Of a stretch of DNA of 64,000 nt, positions 24,828 to 33,151 are shown one piece after another (position 1 is the first letter of the stretch; each line of letters begins with the position of its first letter). The translations under genes and the position numbers were made by a program. A model generated the notes under the pieces. The model saw only the letters and a program-made list of their open reading frames with translations, searched no databases and was not told the origin of the DNA. Location of the stretch: positions 276,467 through 340,466 of the forward strand of contig DBUB01000004.1 of NCBI GenBank assembly GCA_002307725.1. The letters are read 5' to 3'. Source of the DNA: Alphaproteobacteria bacterium UBA1301. Lineage in GTDB: Bacteria; Pseudomonadota; Alphaproteobacteria; Micropepsales; Micropepsaceae.

Positions 24828-25472
24828 ATGTTGAGCTGGTTCCAGAATCTGATGCCACAGGAAAACCGGTTCTTCGACCTGTTCAACCGGCACGCCCACA
24901 CCATTGTCGACGGTGCGGAAGCCTTGCGCTCACTGCTGCACGCCGAAACCAATGTGCGCGACGCCTGCAAGAAGGTGTTCGAATTCGAGACCCAAGCTGA
25001 CGTCATCACCCAGGACGTGTTGCTGCTCACCCGGCGTTCTTTCATCACCCCGTTCGACCGCAGCGACATCAAGGACCTCATCACGTCGCTCGATGACTCG
25101 ATCGACCAGATGAAGAAGACGGCCAAGTCGATCCTGCTGTTCGAAGTCGAGATCTTCGAGCCGCACATGGCCCAGATGGGCGATGTGATCGTCGACGCCT
25201 CCAAGCTGACGGTCGAGGCGGTCGCCCAGCTTGCGATGCTGCGCCAGAACACCCAGAAGGTGAACGGCGTCACCGAAGCAATCATCCGCCTGGAAGAAAA
25301 CGCCGATGAGCTCAACAACCAGGGCGTCAAGGCGCTGTTCGTCAAGCACCGGGACGGCAATGCCATGGATTACATCATCGGCAACGACATCTATAACCAC
25401 CTCGAACGCGTGATGGACCGCTTCGAAGACGTTGCCAACGGGATTTCCGGCATCGCCATCGAACAGTCGTAA
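24828..25472 (+). CDS. DUF47 (PhoU-like) phosphate transport regulator
   Basis: A 214-residue all-helical DUF47 protein, PhoU-like in fold: FFDLFNRHAHTIVDGAEALRSLL, then ITQDVLLLTRRSFITPFDRSDI and HLERVMDRFEDVANGISGIAIE. DUF47 proteins are encoded beside Pit low-affinity phosphate transporters and act as accessory regulators. Twelve bases separate its stop from the pit GTG. The 180 bases upstream hold no other gene. Confidence 0.92.
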   Translation: MLSWFQNLMPQENRFFDLFNRHAHTIVDGAEALRSLLHAETNVRDACKKVFEFETQADVITQDVLLLTRRSFITPFDRSDIKDLITSLDDSIDQMKKTAKSILLFEVEIFEPHMAQMGDVIVDASKLTVEAVAQLAMLRQNTQKVNGVTEAIIRLEENADELNNQGVKALFVKHRDGNAMDYIIGNDIYNHLERVMDRFEDVANGISGIAIEQS

Positions 25473-25484
25473 CGGAGCCTGCTG

Positions 25485-26477
25485 GTGCCCGACTACGCCA
25501 TTCTGATCGCCCTCATCACCGCAGCACTGCTGTTCGATTTCATGAACGGCATGAACGACGCCGCCAATTCAATCGCCACCATCGTTTCGACGCGCGTGCT
25601 GGCGCCGCGGTACGCGGTGTTCTGGGCGGCGTTCTTCAACTTCATCGCCTTTCTGGTGTTCGGCCAGGCGGTCGCCCGGACCATGGGCTCCGGTATCGTC
25701 GACACCAAGATCATCACCGATCAGGTGATCTTCGGGGCGCTGACCGGCGCCATCACCTGGCAGCTCATCACTTGGAAGGCGGGCATTCCCTCGTCTTCGA
25801 CCCATGCCATGGTGGGCGGCTTGGTCGGCTCGGCCGTCGTCCACGCCGGCACAGGCGTCATTCTCTGGCACGGGTTGGGGCGCACCATCCTTGCCATCTT
25901 CCTGTCCCCGACGCTCGGTATGGTCCTGGCTCTGATCCTGATGCTGATTACCGCTTGGATTTTCCACAAATTCCTGCCGGGGCGGGTCGACGCCATCTTC
26001 CGTAAGGCACAGTTCCTATCGGCGTCGCTCTATTCGCTCGGCCACGGCGGCAACGATGCGCAGAAAACCATGGGCATCATCGCGGCGCTGCTTTACGCCC
26101 ACGGACAGATTCAAGGCGAATTTCACATTCCGCTCTGGGTGATTTTGGCCTGCCAGACCGCGATGGCGGCTGGAACCTTGGGCGGCGGCTGGCGTATCGT
26201 GAAGACCATGGGATCGCGAATCACACACCTTTCGCCCTATCAGGGCGTCTGCGCCGAAACCGCCGGATCGGTGATGCTGTTCCTGGCGACCAGCATGGGC
26301 ATTCCGGTGTCGACGACCCACACCATCACCGGCGCCATCGTCGGCGTCGGCGCCGCCAAGCGCGCTTCGGCGGTCCGCTGGAACGTCGCCAAGGACATCG
26401 TGATCGCCTGGATCATCACTATTCCCGCCGCGGCCTGCATCGGCGCCCTCGGCTACAAGCTATTCGGACTGCTGTGA
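25485..26477 (+). CDS. pit: Inorganic phosphate transporter, PiT family
   Basis: A 330-residue membrane protein with about ten helices and two related halves, each with the PiT signature: NDAANSIATI near the N-terminus and GGNDAQKTMGI in the second half, plus the conserved SSTHAM and STTHTITGAIVG. Pit carriers move phosphate with divalent metal and protons. It starts GTG 25485 with GGAG upstream and follows the DUF47 regulator. Its stop overlaps the Nudix ATG as TGATG. Confidence 0.93.
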   Translation: MPDYAILIALITAALLFDFMNGMNDAANSIATIVSTRVLAPRYAVFWAAFFNFIAFLVFGQAVARTMGSGIVDTKIITDQVIFGALTGAITWQLITWKAGIPSSSTHAMVGGLVGSAVVHAGTGVILWHGLGRTILAIFLSPTLGMVLALILMLITAWIFHKFLPGRVDAIFRKAQFLSASLYSLGHGGNDAQKTMGIIAALLYAHGQIQGEFHIPLWVILACQTAMAAGTLGGGWRIVKTMGSRITHLSPYQGVCAETAGSVMLFLATSMGIPVSTTHTITGAIVGVGAAKRASAVRWNVAKDIVIAWIITIPAAACIGALGYKLFGLL

Positions 26478-26971
26478 TGGCGGGCGGTCACGGCAGCCGC
26501 AAACTCACCGGCGTGCAATATGCGGCCCTGCCCTGGCGGCTGCGCGACGACGAGGTCCAAATCCTGCTCATCACCTCGCGGCGGACACGGCGCTGGATCA
26601 TCCCTAAAGGCTGGCCGATGGACGGCATCAAGCCGACCGAAGCCGCCGCGCGCGAAGCCGAAGAAGAAGCCGGTGTCACCGGGGTGATCGAAAAGACGGC
26701 GGCGGGTCAATACCGCTATATGAAACTGTTGCGCGATGGGGCGGAACTGCCGTGCCGCGTCGATGTTTTCCCGCTCAAGGTGACCGACGAGAGCCCCGAT
26801 TGGGACGAGATGGAGGCGCGCGAGCGGCGCTGGTGCTCGGTGGCCGAAGCGGCGGGCACCGTACGTGAACCCCAGCTTAAGATGGTAATCCGGCGTTTCG
26901 GCACCCGCATCGCCACGTTACAGCGGCGCAAACAAACAGCAACGGCAGGCCATGGTCGCGGTACGGCTTGA
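26477..26971 (+). CDS. NUDIX hydrolase
   Basis: A 164-residue Nudix protein. The Nudix box is read as GWPMDGIKPTEAAAREAEEEAGV, containing the REAEEEAG metal helix. The RRTRRWIIPKGW lead-in is typical of the diphosphoinositol-polyphosphate/nucleoside-diphosphate subgroup common in alphaproteobacteria. The preferred substrate, a nucleoside or inositol pyrophosphate, cannot be told. Start ATG 26477 overlaps the pit stop; the end overlaps the next gene by 20 bases, so all three probably share a transcript. Confidence 0.9.
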   Translation: MAGGHGSRKLTGVQYAALPWRLRDDEVQILLITSRRTRRWIIPKGWPMDGIKPTEAAAREAEEEAGVTGVIEKTAAGQYRYMKLLRDGAELPCRVDVFPLKVTDESPDWDEMEARERRWCSVAEAAGTVREPQLKMVIRRFGTRIATLQRRKQTATAGHGRGTA

Positions 26972-27536
26972 CGATGACGCCCTGACGTTCGCGGCGGCGC
27001 AGCTCGATGCGGCCGGCGGCGGCATCGCGGCCGAACTTCACACCGAAGCCTTGTGGGAGCCGGTTGTGTTCGTGCCGGACTTCGTCGATCCGATCACCCT
27101 GCCCGATCTTGAGGCCGACGCCGGCTGGCGCGCCTCGCAGGAGGGCGCCGCGGCCGAGCTGGCGAGCTATTTGTTGTTCCTCAAGAAGCGCAACGGACGG
27201 CTGCACAGCGTGATCTTCGACGATCCCTGGGCGACGCCTGGCGACCTCGATTATGGCGGACCGCCGCCGGAGCCGCTTTTGGCGCTACAGGGCCGCGTCA
27301 GTTATCTCTACGACCTCGCCGAGGTTTCACCCGATCTCGTCTGGGACTATCGCGCCATCGCGGTAAGCTATCTCAAGATCGTCTATGTCTCCGAGCTAAC
27401 GCCGGCGGAAATTCGCGCGCTGGCCGAGGAAGAACCGGACGATGTGTTTCACCGCCTCGCCCACAGCGTGCGCCACGTCGCCGTCAGTGCCTATGACGAC
27501 GAATCCTGGTTGATCGTCCGCCACGAGCACCGCTAA
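26952..27536 (+). CDS. Hypothetical protein
   Basis: A 194-residue soluble protein with no recognised domain. The sequence is acidic and has no signal peptide or membrane helix. Tyrosine-rich parts (VSYLYDLAEVSPDLVWDYR and VSYLKIVYVSEL) and the end VSAYDDESWLIVRHEHR are visible. It starts within the 3' end of the Nudix gene, so it is probably translationally coupled. Nothing further can be inferred. Confidence 0.7.
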   Translation: MVAVRLDDDALTFAAAQLDAAGGGIAAELHTEALWEPVVFVPDFVDPITLPDLEADAGWRASQEGAAAELASYLLFLKKRNGRLHSVIFDDPWATPGDLDYGGPPPEPLLALQGRVSYLYDLAEVSPDLVWDYRAIAVSYLKIVYVSELTPAEIRALAEEEPDDVFHRLAHSVRHVAVSAYDDESWLIVRHEHR

Positions 27537-27570
27537 AGCGTTTTCAGGAAAAGTGGACTGCGGTTTTCCG
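27537..27570. repeat. Alphaproteobacterial intergenic repeat, GCGTTTTC type
   Basis: AGCGTTTTCAGGAAAAGTGG (27537-27556) followed by GCGGTTTTCCG (27560-27570): the arms GGAAAA (27547-27552) and TTTTCC (27564-27569) pair. This resembles a widespread alphaproteobacterial intergenic palindrome. Confidence 0.65.
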
Positions 27571-27582
27571 TGCGAAAGAGTG

Positions 27583-28608
27583 CTACACTGGCGGCGGATT
27601 GCGCTCGAACTGGCGCTGGTGCCAAGTGGGATAGGCTGGCGTCACGGCGCTCGCCGCATCGAGCTTGGCGATCTGGTCCTTGGTGAGGGTCCAGCCGATG
27701 GCCCCGAGGTTCTCGCGAAGCTGCTGCTCGGTACGCGCGCCGATGATGACCGACGCAATGGTCGGACGCGACAAGAGCCAAGCGAGCGCAATCTGCGGCA
27801 CCGATTTGCCGGTTTCGGCGGCGACCGCATCAAGCACATCGACCACCTTGAAAAGATGCTCGTCGTCGACCGGCGGCCCCATGTCGTTCTGCTTGGGGTC
27901 ACGGCGGCGGCTGGTCTCTGGCAGCGGGCTCCCGCGGCGGATCTTACCGGTGAGGCGGCCCCAGCCAAGCGGACTCCACACCACCGCGCCGACGCCTTCG
28001 GCGAGGCCCAGCGGCATCAACTCCCATTCGTAGTCGCGCCCGATCAGCGAGTAATAGGCCTGATGCGCAACGTAACGCTCATAACCACAGCGGTCAGAGG
28101 TGGCGAGCGCCTTCATCAGATGCCAGCCGGAGAAATTCGACACGCCGATGTAGCGCAGCTTGCCGGCTTTGATCATGCCGTCGAGGGTCGACAGCACTTC
28201 CTCATGCGTCGTTTGCGCGTCGTAGCCGTGAAGCTGCAACAGATCGATATAGTCGGTGCCGAGGCGCTGCAGCGAAGCTTCCACCGCGCGAAGCAGATAA
28301 TGCCGCGACGAGCCGCAATCATTGGGACCGGGCCCGGTCGGGAACGTCACCTTGGTGGAAATAAGAACCTTGTCGCGGCGGCCCTTGATCGCGGCGCCGA
28401 GAACTTCCTCCGAACTGCCGCGCGAATAAATGTCGGCGGAATCAAACATGTTGAGGCCGGCTTCGAGGCAGATATCGACCAAGCGCGTGGCTTCCTCCGG
28501 GCCGGTCGTGCCCCAAGACGAAAATCCGCCGACGCCGCCGAATGTTCCTGTCCCCAGGGTAAGAACCGGAACCTTAAAACCCGAACGGCCTAACGAGCGG
28601 TATTCCAT
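27583..28608 (-). CDS. Aldo/keto reductase (YajO/YccK-like)
   Basis: A 341-residue aldo-keto reductase: MEYRSLGRSGFKVPVLTLGTGTF, active-site Asp and Tyr in NMFDSADIYSRGSSEEVLG, Lys in LISTKVTF and His in LLQLHGYDA. GIGVSNFSGW and SPLGWGRLTGK are typical of the class that reduces aldehydes with NADPH. ATG 28608 follows GAGG by eight bases. It lies alone on the minus strand, divergent from no known regulator. Confidence 0.9.
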   Translation of the reverse strand: MEYRSLGRSGFKVPVLTLGTGTFGGVGGFSSWGTTGPEEATRLVDICLEAGLNMFDSADIYSRGSSEEVLGAAIKGRRDKVLISTKVTFPTGPGPNDCGSSRHYLLRAVEASLQRLGTDYIDLLQLHGYDAQTTHEEVLSTLDGMIKAGKLRYIGVSNFSGWHLMKALATSDRCGYERYVAHQAYYSLIGRDYEWELMPLGLAEGVGAVVWSPLGWGRLTGKIRRGSPLPETSRRRDPKQNDMGPPVDDEHLFKVVDVLDAVAAETGKSVPQIALAWLLSRPTIASVIIGARTEQQLRENLGAIGWTLTKDQIAKLDAASAVTPAYPTWHQRQFERNPPPV

Positions 28609-28698
28609 GGAGATGACCTCGCAAGAGACGACGAGAAAATTTAGCGCGCATTCCTCGCACTGTCATTCCGGACGCTTGGCCGGGAGGATCTTCGCGTT

Positions 28699-29511
28699 TC
28701 ACAGGTCCGGCAGCGCCTGTTGCAGCCGACCGCCAACGCGGATCATGTCGATGCGGGTGGCGAGGCCATTGGCACCCGTTTCTACGAACGCACCGCACAA
28801 CGTCGCCGGGCCCATCGCGGGCGAGAAGCGGCCGCCATGCATCTTGCGGATGAAGCGCTGCACCGGCTCGTATTTGTCCATGCCGATGACGGAGTCGTAA
28901 TCGCAGCAGCCGCCGGCATCGGTGAGATAGGCGGTACCGCCCGGCAGCACCTGCGCATCAGCGGTTGGGATATGCGTATGGGTGCCGATCACGAGGCTGG
29001 CGCGGCCATCGCAGAAATGGCCCATCGCCATTTTCTCGGAACTAGCCTCGGCGTGCATGTCGATGACCACCGCATCGGCGCCTTCGCCCAAGGGACACGC
29101 GCCGAGTTCATGTTCGGCGGCGGCAAAGGGATCGTCGAGCGCATCCATGAACACCCGGCCCATCAGATTGACCACCAATACGTGCTGGCCGGAACGGGTC
29201 TCGTAAAAGCCCGCGCCCTTGCCCGGCACGCCGGTCGGATAGTTGCGCGGCCGCAAGATGCGGTCCTCATCGTCGATGAAGCCGAGAATCTCACGCTGAT
29301 CGGCCCAGTGGTTACCGGTGGTGAGGCAATCGACGCCCGCCCCGAACAGCTCATCGGCGACGCCGCGCGTCAGCCCGAAGCCACCCGCCGCATTTTCGCC
29401 ATTGGCGATGATGAAGTCGGGCTTGAGTTGGGCCTTCAGCCGGGGCAACTCGTGGACCACCACATCCCGTCCGGGACGGCCGATGATATCGCCGATAAAG
29501 AGAATGCGCAT
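28699..29511 (-). CDS. YmdB-type metallophosphoesterase (TIGR00282)
   Basis: A 270-residue phosphodiesterase: MRILFIGDIIGRPGRD, IANGENAAGGFGLT, GNHWADQREI and GTHTHIPTAD carry the two-metal site. In Bacillus this family hydrolyses 2',3'-cyclic AMP and affects biofilm and motility; in other phyla the activity is inferred. ATG 29511 begins with the metal-binding MRILFIGD; longer frames add a non-family extension. It ends 90 bases before the aldo-keto reductase start on the same strand. Confidence 0.9.
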   Translation of the reverse strand: MRILFIGDIIGRPGRDVVVHELPRLKAQLKPDFIIANGENAAGGFGLTRGVADELFGAGVDCLTTGNHWADQREILGFIDDEDRILRPRNYPTGVPGKGAGFYETRSGQHVLVVNLMGRVFMDALDDPFAAAEHELGACPLGEGADAVVIDMHAEASSEKMAMGHFCDGRASLVIGTHTHIPTADAQVLPGGTAYLTDAGGCCDYDSVIGMDKYEPVQRFIRKMHGGRFSPAMGPATLCGAFVETGANGLATRIDMIRVGGRLQQALPDL

Positions 29512-29664
29512 GCAACCGTCATAGCATATTCGTGCGCGCAGGCCAGCCACTTGGAGCGTGCGGATGCGGCACCCGCATCACAAACTGCGACTATATGACG
29601 AAGCTTCGCTATCGCCTGGTGCCGCTGATCTGGTAGGGATGCACGGACGAAGCGGGAAAGGACC

Positions 29665-30234
29665 ATGCAAGCTATCGTATTCGACTTTTTCGGCGTGATC
29701 TGTTCCGAAATCGCGCCCTTCGTGCTGCCGCGCTATATGTCGGCGGAAGCCGCCATCGAATACAAGGCGAGCGTGGTGGAGCGCGCCGACCTCGGCGAAA
29801 TCAATCTGGCCGAAGTGCTGGAGCACCTTTCGCACCGCACCAGCATCGCGCCCGCCGACCTCGAAGCCGCGTTCTGGGGTTGTGTGAAGATCGACGCCGA
29901 CATGGTGGCGCTGATGGAAGACCTGCGCCGCCGCACCAAAGTCGCGCTGTTGTCGAATGCGATGCGCCCGTTCCTGCGCCAGATCCTGGAAAAGCACGAT
30001 CTGACGCGGTTGTTCGATACCATGGTGATCAGTTGCGAAGAGCACCTCACCAAGCCCAACCCCGCCATCTACCGGTTGATCGTCGAACGGCTGGGTGTGC
30101 CCGCGTCTGAATGCTTCTTCACCGACGACAATCCGGCCAATGTCGAGGCCGCGCGCGGCGTCGGCATGAAGGCAGCGCCATTTACCGGCGTGGAACAGCT
30201 GAAGCGTGATCTCGCCGCCTTCGGGGTATTGTAA
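29665..30234 (+). CDS. HAD-superfamily hydrolase, subfamily IA
   Basis: A 189-residue HAD hydrolase. Motif I is FDFFGVICSE, where the usual second Asp (D+2) is replaced by Phe, as in other FDFGGV-type HADs that may lack phosphatase activity. Motif II is LLSN, motif III HLTKPNPAIY (K-P), and motif IV FFTDDNPANV. AAAGGACC lies before the ATG. Neighbours give no hint of a substrate. Confidence 0.87.
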   Translation: MQAIVFDFFGVICSEIAPFVLPRYMSAEAAIEYKASVVERADLGEINLAEVLEHLSHRTSIAPADLEAAFWGCVKIDADMVALMEDLRRRTKVALLSNAMRPFLRQILEKHDLTRLFDTMVISCEEHLTKPNPAIYRLIVERLGVPASECFFTDDNPANVEAARGVGMKAAPFTGVEQLKRDLAAFGVL

Positions 30235-30237
30235 TCC

Positions 30238-30795
30238 TTACAAACAAAATAGCGTGAGGCCGTTTTCGGTTAGGACCGCGTCGAGACGCTCGTCGTGGGC
30301 GCCGTGTGGCACCTCGGGTAGCTCCTGGCCCGCATAGGCGATGCCGATGGCGCAAACGGCACCAGCGGCGCGCAATGCCGCCAGCGTGCGATCGTAATAA
30401 CCGCCGCCATAACCGAGCCGGGTGCCGTGACCATCAAACGCCAAGAGCGGTACCAGCAGCACCTTTGGCACGACCACCGGCGCATCGGCCTGCGGCTCGG
30501 CAACGCCGTAAGGATGCACCACTAGGGCGTCGGTCTCGCACCAGCGGTGGAACCGGAGTGGCTGCGCTTTGCCGGTCATGGCGGGTAAGGCGAGCGGATG
30601 ACCGCGCCCGGCCAGCGCCAGCATCAACGCCTTCGGATCGGCTTCGGCGCGAAACGCCGCGTAACCTGCCACCACCGCGTCGGGCGCGATCGCCAAGGCG
30701 CCCACATGCGCCGCCAGCGCCGCGGCGTGGCCGGGGGTGGCCAGCGTGTTGCGGTGGGCTTCGGCCTTGCGGCGCAGTTCGGATTTGTCGCTCAT
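30238..30795 (-). CDS. 5-formyltetrahydrofolate cyclo-ligase
   Basis: A 185-residue enzyme with the family signature RLGYGGGYYDRTL and the PLLAFDGHGTRLGYG region. It converts 5-formyl-THF to 5,10-methenyl-THF using ATP. The gene (often fau/ygfA) commonly follows 6S RNA, which is also seen here at 30834-30965. The N-terminus MSDKSELRRKAEAHRN is typical. There is no strong Shine-Dalgarno before ATG 30795, so the mRNA may be processed from the 6S precursor (inference). Confidence 0.92.
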   Translation of the reverse strand: MSDKSELRRKAEAHRNTLATPGHAAALAAHVGALAIAPDAVVAGYAAFRAEADPKALMLALAGRGHPLALPAMTGKAQPLRFHRWCETDALVVHPYGVAEPQADAPVVVPKVLLVPLLAFDGHGTRLGYGGGYYDRTLAALRAAGAVCAIGIAYAGQELPEVPHGAHDERLDAVLTENGLTLFCL

Positions 30796-30833
30796 TGGGG
30801 AGTGGGCATCAGGGAGCGGGACGGAAAATAAGT

Positions 30834-30965
30834 GGACAGGACCGCCTACGCCGTTGGATTTGGAACCTCACGGGCCTGCTTGTGCAGGTGGGCGCCGTTT
30901 GTCCGAGGCCACGGCCCCGGTCAGGGACAGCTCCCGGTGAGTATCATTAAGGCCCCTGGGTGTCG
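30834..30965 (-). ncRNA. ssrS: 6S RNA
   Basis: On the minus strand the region upstream of the 5-FCL gene gives the paired features of alphaproteobacterial 6S RNA: CCCAGGGGCC near the 5' end, CCGGGAGCTGTCCCTGACC, the CGCCCACCTGCACAAGCAGG region, then GAGGTTCCAAATCCAACGGC, with terminal GTCCTG pairing back with CAGGG. The location between zapA and 5-FCL is the classic ssrS site. Exact ends are estimated from pairing. 6S RNA binds sigma-70 RNA polymerase and represses housekeeping promoters. The 30966-31234 stretch upstream has no other gene. Confidence 0.8.
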
Positions 30966-31234
30966 CTATCCTGACGCGCGAGGCAGTACCTGTCCGTCAC
31001 CACTGTAGGGCCGAGCCCCAGTCGCCACAAGGGCGCGTAAATTTCTGTTTTCGCAGGGTCTTTCGGGAAAAAGACCTTTCCGGCGCGCTGGCCGCCAGCA
31101 GGACTGGGAAAAATCCGAACCTTTCGGAGAATCTCTCTTTGGGAACGATTGCCTTGTTTTTCAAAATAGTAGGCATAACATCCTCTCACGCGAAGGTTGA
31201 ACCAAAATCGGCGTTTGGAAATGAGGTTATAGGT

Positions 31235-31558
31235 TTGAATTATAAGGTTATTTTTCATCCCAAGGCCATGGCCAGCCTGATCGATCTTTATGCTTACTGC
31301 GCCGACAAGGCGGGAACGAAGATCGCCGAAAAGCTCGTTTCTGACCTTCATGCTTACTGTGATGGCCTGAATGTGTTTCCCCACCGCGGTACTCGCCGTG
31401 ATGATCTTTATCCGGGGCTGCGCGCCATCGGTTACAAAAGACGCGCAACCATTACCTTCACCGTCAAAGACGACGAACAGACGGTGGTTATTCTAGGCAT
31501 TTATTATGGCGGCCAGGATTTCGAGCGTTATAGCGAAATCGACGATGGCGATATGTAA
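31235..31558 (+). CDS. RelE/ParE family toxin
   Basis: A 107-residue ParE/RelE-fold protein from TTG 31235 (LNYKVIFHPKAMASLIDLYAYC), with GAGG eight bases upstream. The pattern VIFHPKAMASLIDLYAYCADKAG, then LNVFPHRGTRRDDLYPGLRAI, VTFTVKDDEQTVVILGIYYGG, fits the family. A TTG start is unusual, and a longer frame to 31139 also begins with TTG. The antitoxin lies convergently downstream (31603-31881), rather than just upstream on the same strand as is normal. Confidence 0.8.
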   Translation: MNYKVIFHPKAMASLIDLYAYCADKAGTKIAEKLVSDLHAYCDGLNVFPHRGTRRDDLYPGLRAIGYKRRATITFTVKDDEQTVVILGIYYGGQDFERYSEIDDGDM

Positions 31559-31602
31559 GCCGTAACAACAGTCAGGGGGCCACACGCCCCAGGCCTCTCT
31601 TC

Positions 31603-31881
31603 TCAAGCCTTTTTCGTTCTTTCACGATAGGCCGCACGCACCTGATCCATGATCTGATCTGAAGGAATGCCGATGCTTGGATCGGCGTCGTATTCTTTGC
31701 AGCTTTGAACAACTTCTTCCCGAAGCCATTTTTCCAGAGCCGCATCGCGTGCTTGCAGAGTCCGCAAGCCATCGCGGATCACTTCGCTGTCAGAGGCATA
31801 TTCGCCGGACGCAACCTTAGCCTTCACCATCGCCGCCATCTCGTGCGGCAGGGTGATGGTAAGAGGGGCGGTGTTTCGCAT
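31603..31881 (-). CDS. ParD-like antitoxin (ribbon-helix-helix)
   Basis: A 92-residue protein with an N-terminal ribbon-helix-helix: MRNTAPLTITLPHEMAAMVKAKVASGEYASDSEVIRDGLRTL, the typical ParD start, and an acidic C-terminal toxin-binding tail ending RAAYRERTKKA. GGAGGAG precedes ATG 31881. Its partner is probably the ParE at 31235-31558, convergent with a 44-base gap. ParD normally represses its own promoter. Confidence 0.88.
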   Translation of the reverse strand: MRNTAPLTITLPHEMAAMVKAKVASGEYASDSEVIRDGLRTLQARDAALEKWLREEVVQSCKEYDADPSIGIPSDQIMDQVRAAYRERTKKA

Positions 31882-32044
31882 CGCTATTCTCCTCCGATTG
31901 GATAGGAGGTCTAGCACGGACGCATGACTAAGTCATACACTTCATATGACAAAGTCACACGCTTGTTGGCACTGTTAACACGTGTGATCCCTGGACTTGG
32001 AACCAATTTCGAGAATCCAGTGCCTCGCCCCGGCACCGCCCGCC

Positions 32045-32404
32045 TCACGCCACCTTCAATTTGGCCGCGATGTCCTCGATGCGCTTGACGGCGTTTTCCA
32101 GCACGTCGGCGGCAAGGCTTTCGGATTCCTCCATCCGCCCGCTGGCTTCCTCGCGCGCGCCGCGTTCGGCCGTCAGGTCGTGTTTGGCTGTCTCAAGTTG
32201 GTCGGTGGCGGCGTGCAATTCGTCGGCGAGGAGCAGGGCCGCCATCAGGATCAGGCGCTGATCGCCGACCTGTCCAACCGAGCCAAGCAGCTCCTTGACC
32301 TTGGAATCGACTTCTTCGGCCAGAGCTTTCAGGTGCTCTTCTTCGCCGTCGTCACAGGCGATCGTGTAGGCCCGGCCATTCACCATCACATTGACGAGGG
32401 GCAT
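32045..32404 (-). CDS. zapA: Cell division protein ZapA
   Basis: A 119-residue FtsZ-associated protein: MPLVNVMVNGRAYTIACDDGEEEHLKALAEEVDSKVKELL, QVGDQRLILMAALLLADELH, and a C-terminal coiled coil (ERGAREEASGRMEESESLAADVLENAVKRIEDIAAKL). ZapA bundles FtsZ protofilaments. GGAGG stands ten bases before ATG 32404. It follows the DUF4164 gene on the same strand, an arrangement standard in alphaproteobacteria. Confidence 0.93.
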   Translation of the reverse strand: MPLVNVMVNGRAYTIACDDGEEEHLKALAEEVDSKVKELLGSVGQVGDQRLILMAALLLADELHAATDQLETAKHDLTAERGAREEASGRMEESESLAADVLENAVKRIEDIAAKLKVA

Positions 32405-32479
32405 AGAAACCTCCGAGTTCACCTCAAAACGAGCCTTGTCACCGGGCGACACCGGCCTGAAGTGACAAGTTTGAGTCTG

Positions 32480-32743
32480 CTACCGTCCCAGCGCCGCACG
32501 GATTTCGGCGATGGCGCCGTCGAGCCGGCCTTCAACTTCTTCGGTCAGGCCGGTGAGCGAACGGGCGTCCTCTTCCAGAGCGGCCACCCGTGTCACCATT
32601 TCTTCGCGCTCGGCGTCGAGGCGGGTGATTTTGGCCTCGGCAGCCGCGGCTGATGCGCGCGCCTTGAGCAGCGGCAGGGCCGTTTCTTCCAGTGCATCCA
32701 GAGCCTTGGCTAGCCGCTCGGCGGCCAATTCCAGTCTGCTCAT
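32480..32743 (-). CDS. DUF4164 coiled-coil protein
   Basis: An 87-residue protein, almost all coiled coil (SRLELAAERLAKALDALEETALPLLKARASAAAAEAKITRL and following), typical of the DUF4164 gene placed just upstream of zapA in alphaproteobacteria. It may be a small divisome or envelope partner of ZapA, which is only a context inference. The 75 bases between it and zapA hold no gene. Confidence 0.85.
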   Translation of the reverse strand: MSRLELAAERLAKALDALEETALPLLKARASAAAAEAKITRLDAEREEMVTRVAALEEDARSLTGLTEEVEGRLDGAIAEIRAALGR

Positions 32744-33151
32744 GGCGGCTCCTCTCCAAACTCTCCAAACGCGTGCAAGACCTTACCCGACCTTAGGCAC
32801 GCCCCAGAAGAACGGTCAACGGACGCCACCAATAGTTCCTGTGGGAAGAGCTGGACAGGTTTGATAAAGACAGCCGTCATGCCGGTACGCGTCATCCATG
32901 CACCACGAATTTGCGCGTTGCGGTTTTGCCTTTCAGGCCAACACTGGTAAATGTCAGACAAGTTCTGCCGTCGTGTCCAGCGTTGCAAGAACACGCACTG
33001 GGAATCCGCCATTTCCGGCGGTGTATGGTGCCAGCGGATGCGCGCCGGGCTTGACGGTTTTGACGGCGGGTTTCACAAAGACCCGGAATTACGGTAACGC
33101 TACCATAAACAAAAACGGCCAGAGCCAAAAACGACCAGAGAGGGTATTTCG
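32744..33151. other. 408-base intergenic region between DUF4164 and tkt
   Basis: The stretch holds promoters of both divergent units and the candidate GGTAACGCTACC operator at 33093-33104. I see no gene with convincing codon pattern. The small frames inside it lack ribosome sites. Confidence 0.6.
33093..33104. promoter_or_regulatory. Candidate LacI-type operator before tkt
   Basis: GGTAACGCTACC is a near-palindrome (10 of 12 matching its complement) with a central CG, about 48 bases before the tkt ATG. Central-CG palindromes of this form are bound by LacI-family regulators of alphaproteobacterial central carbon genes such as CceR, but the match is only by eye. Confidence 0.35.
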
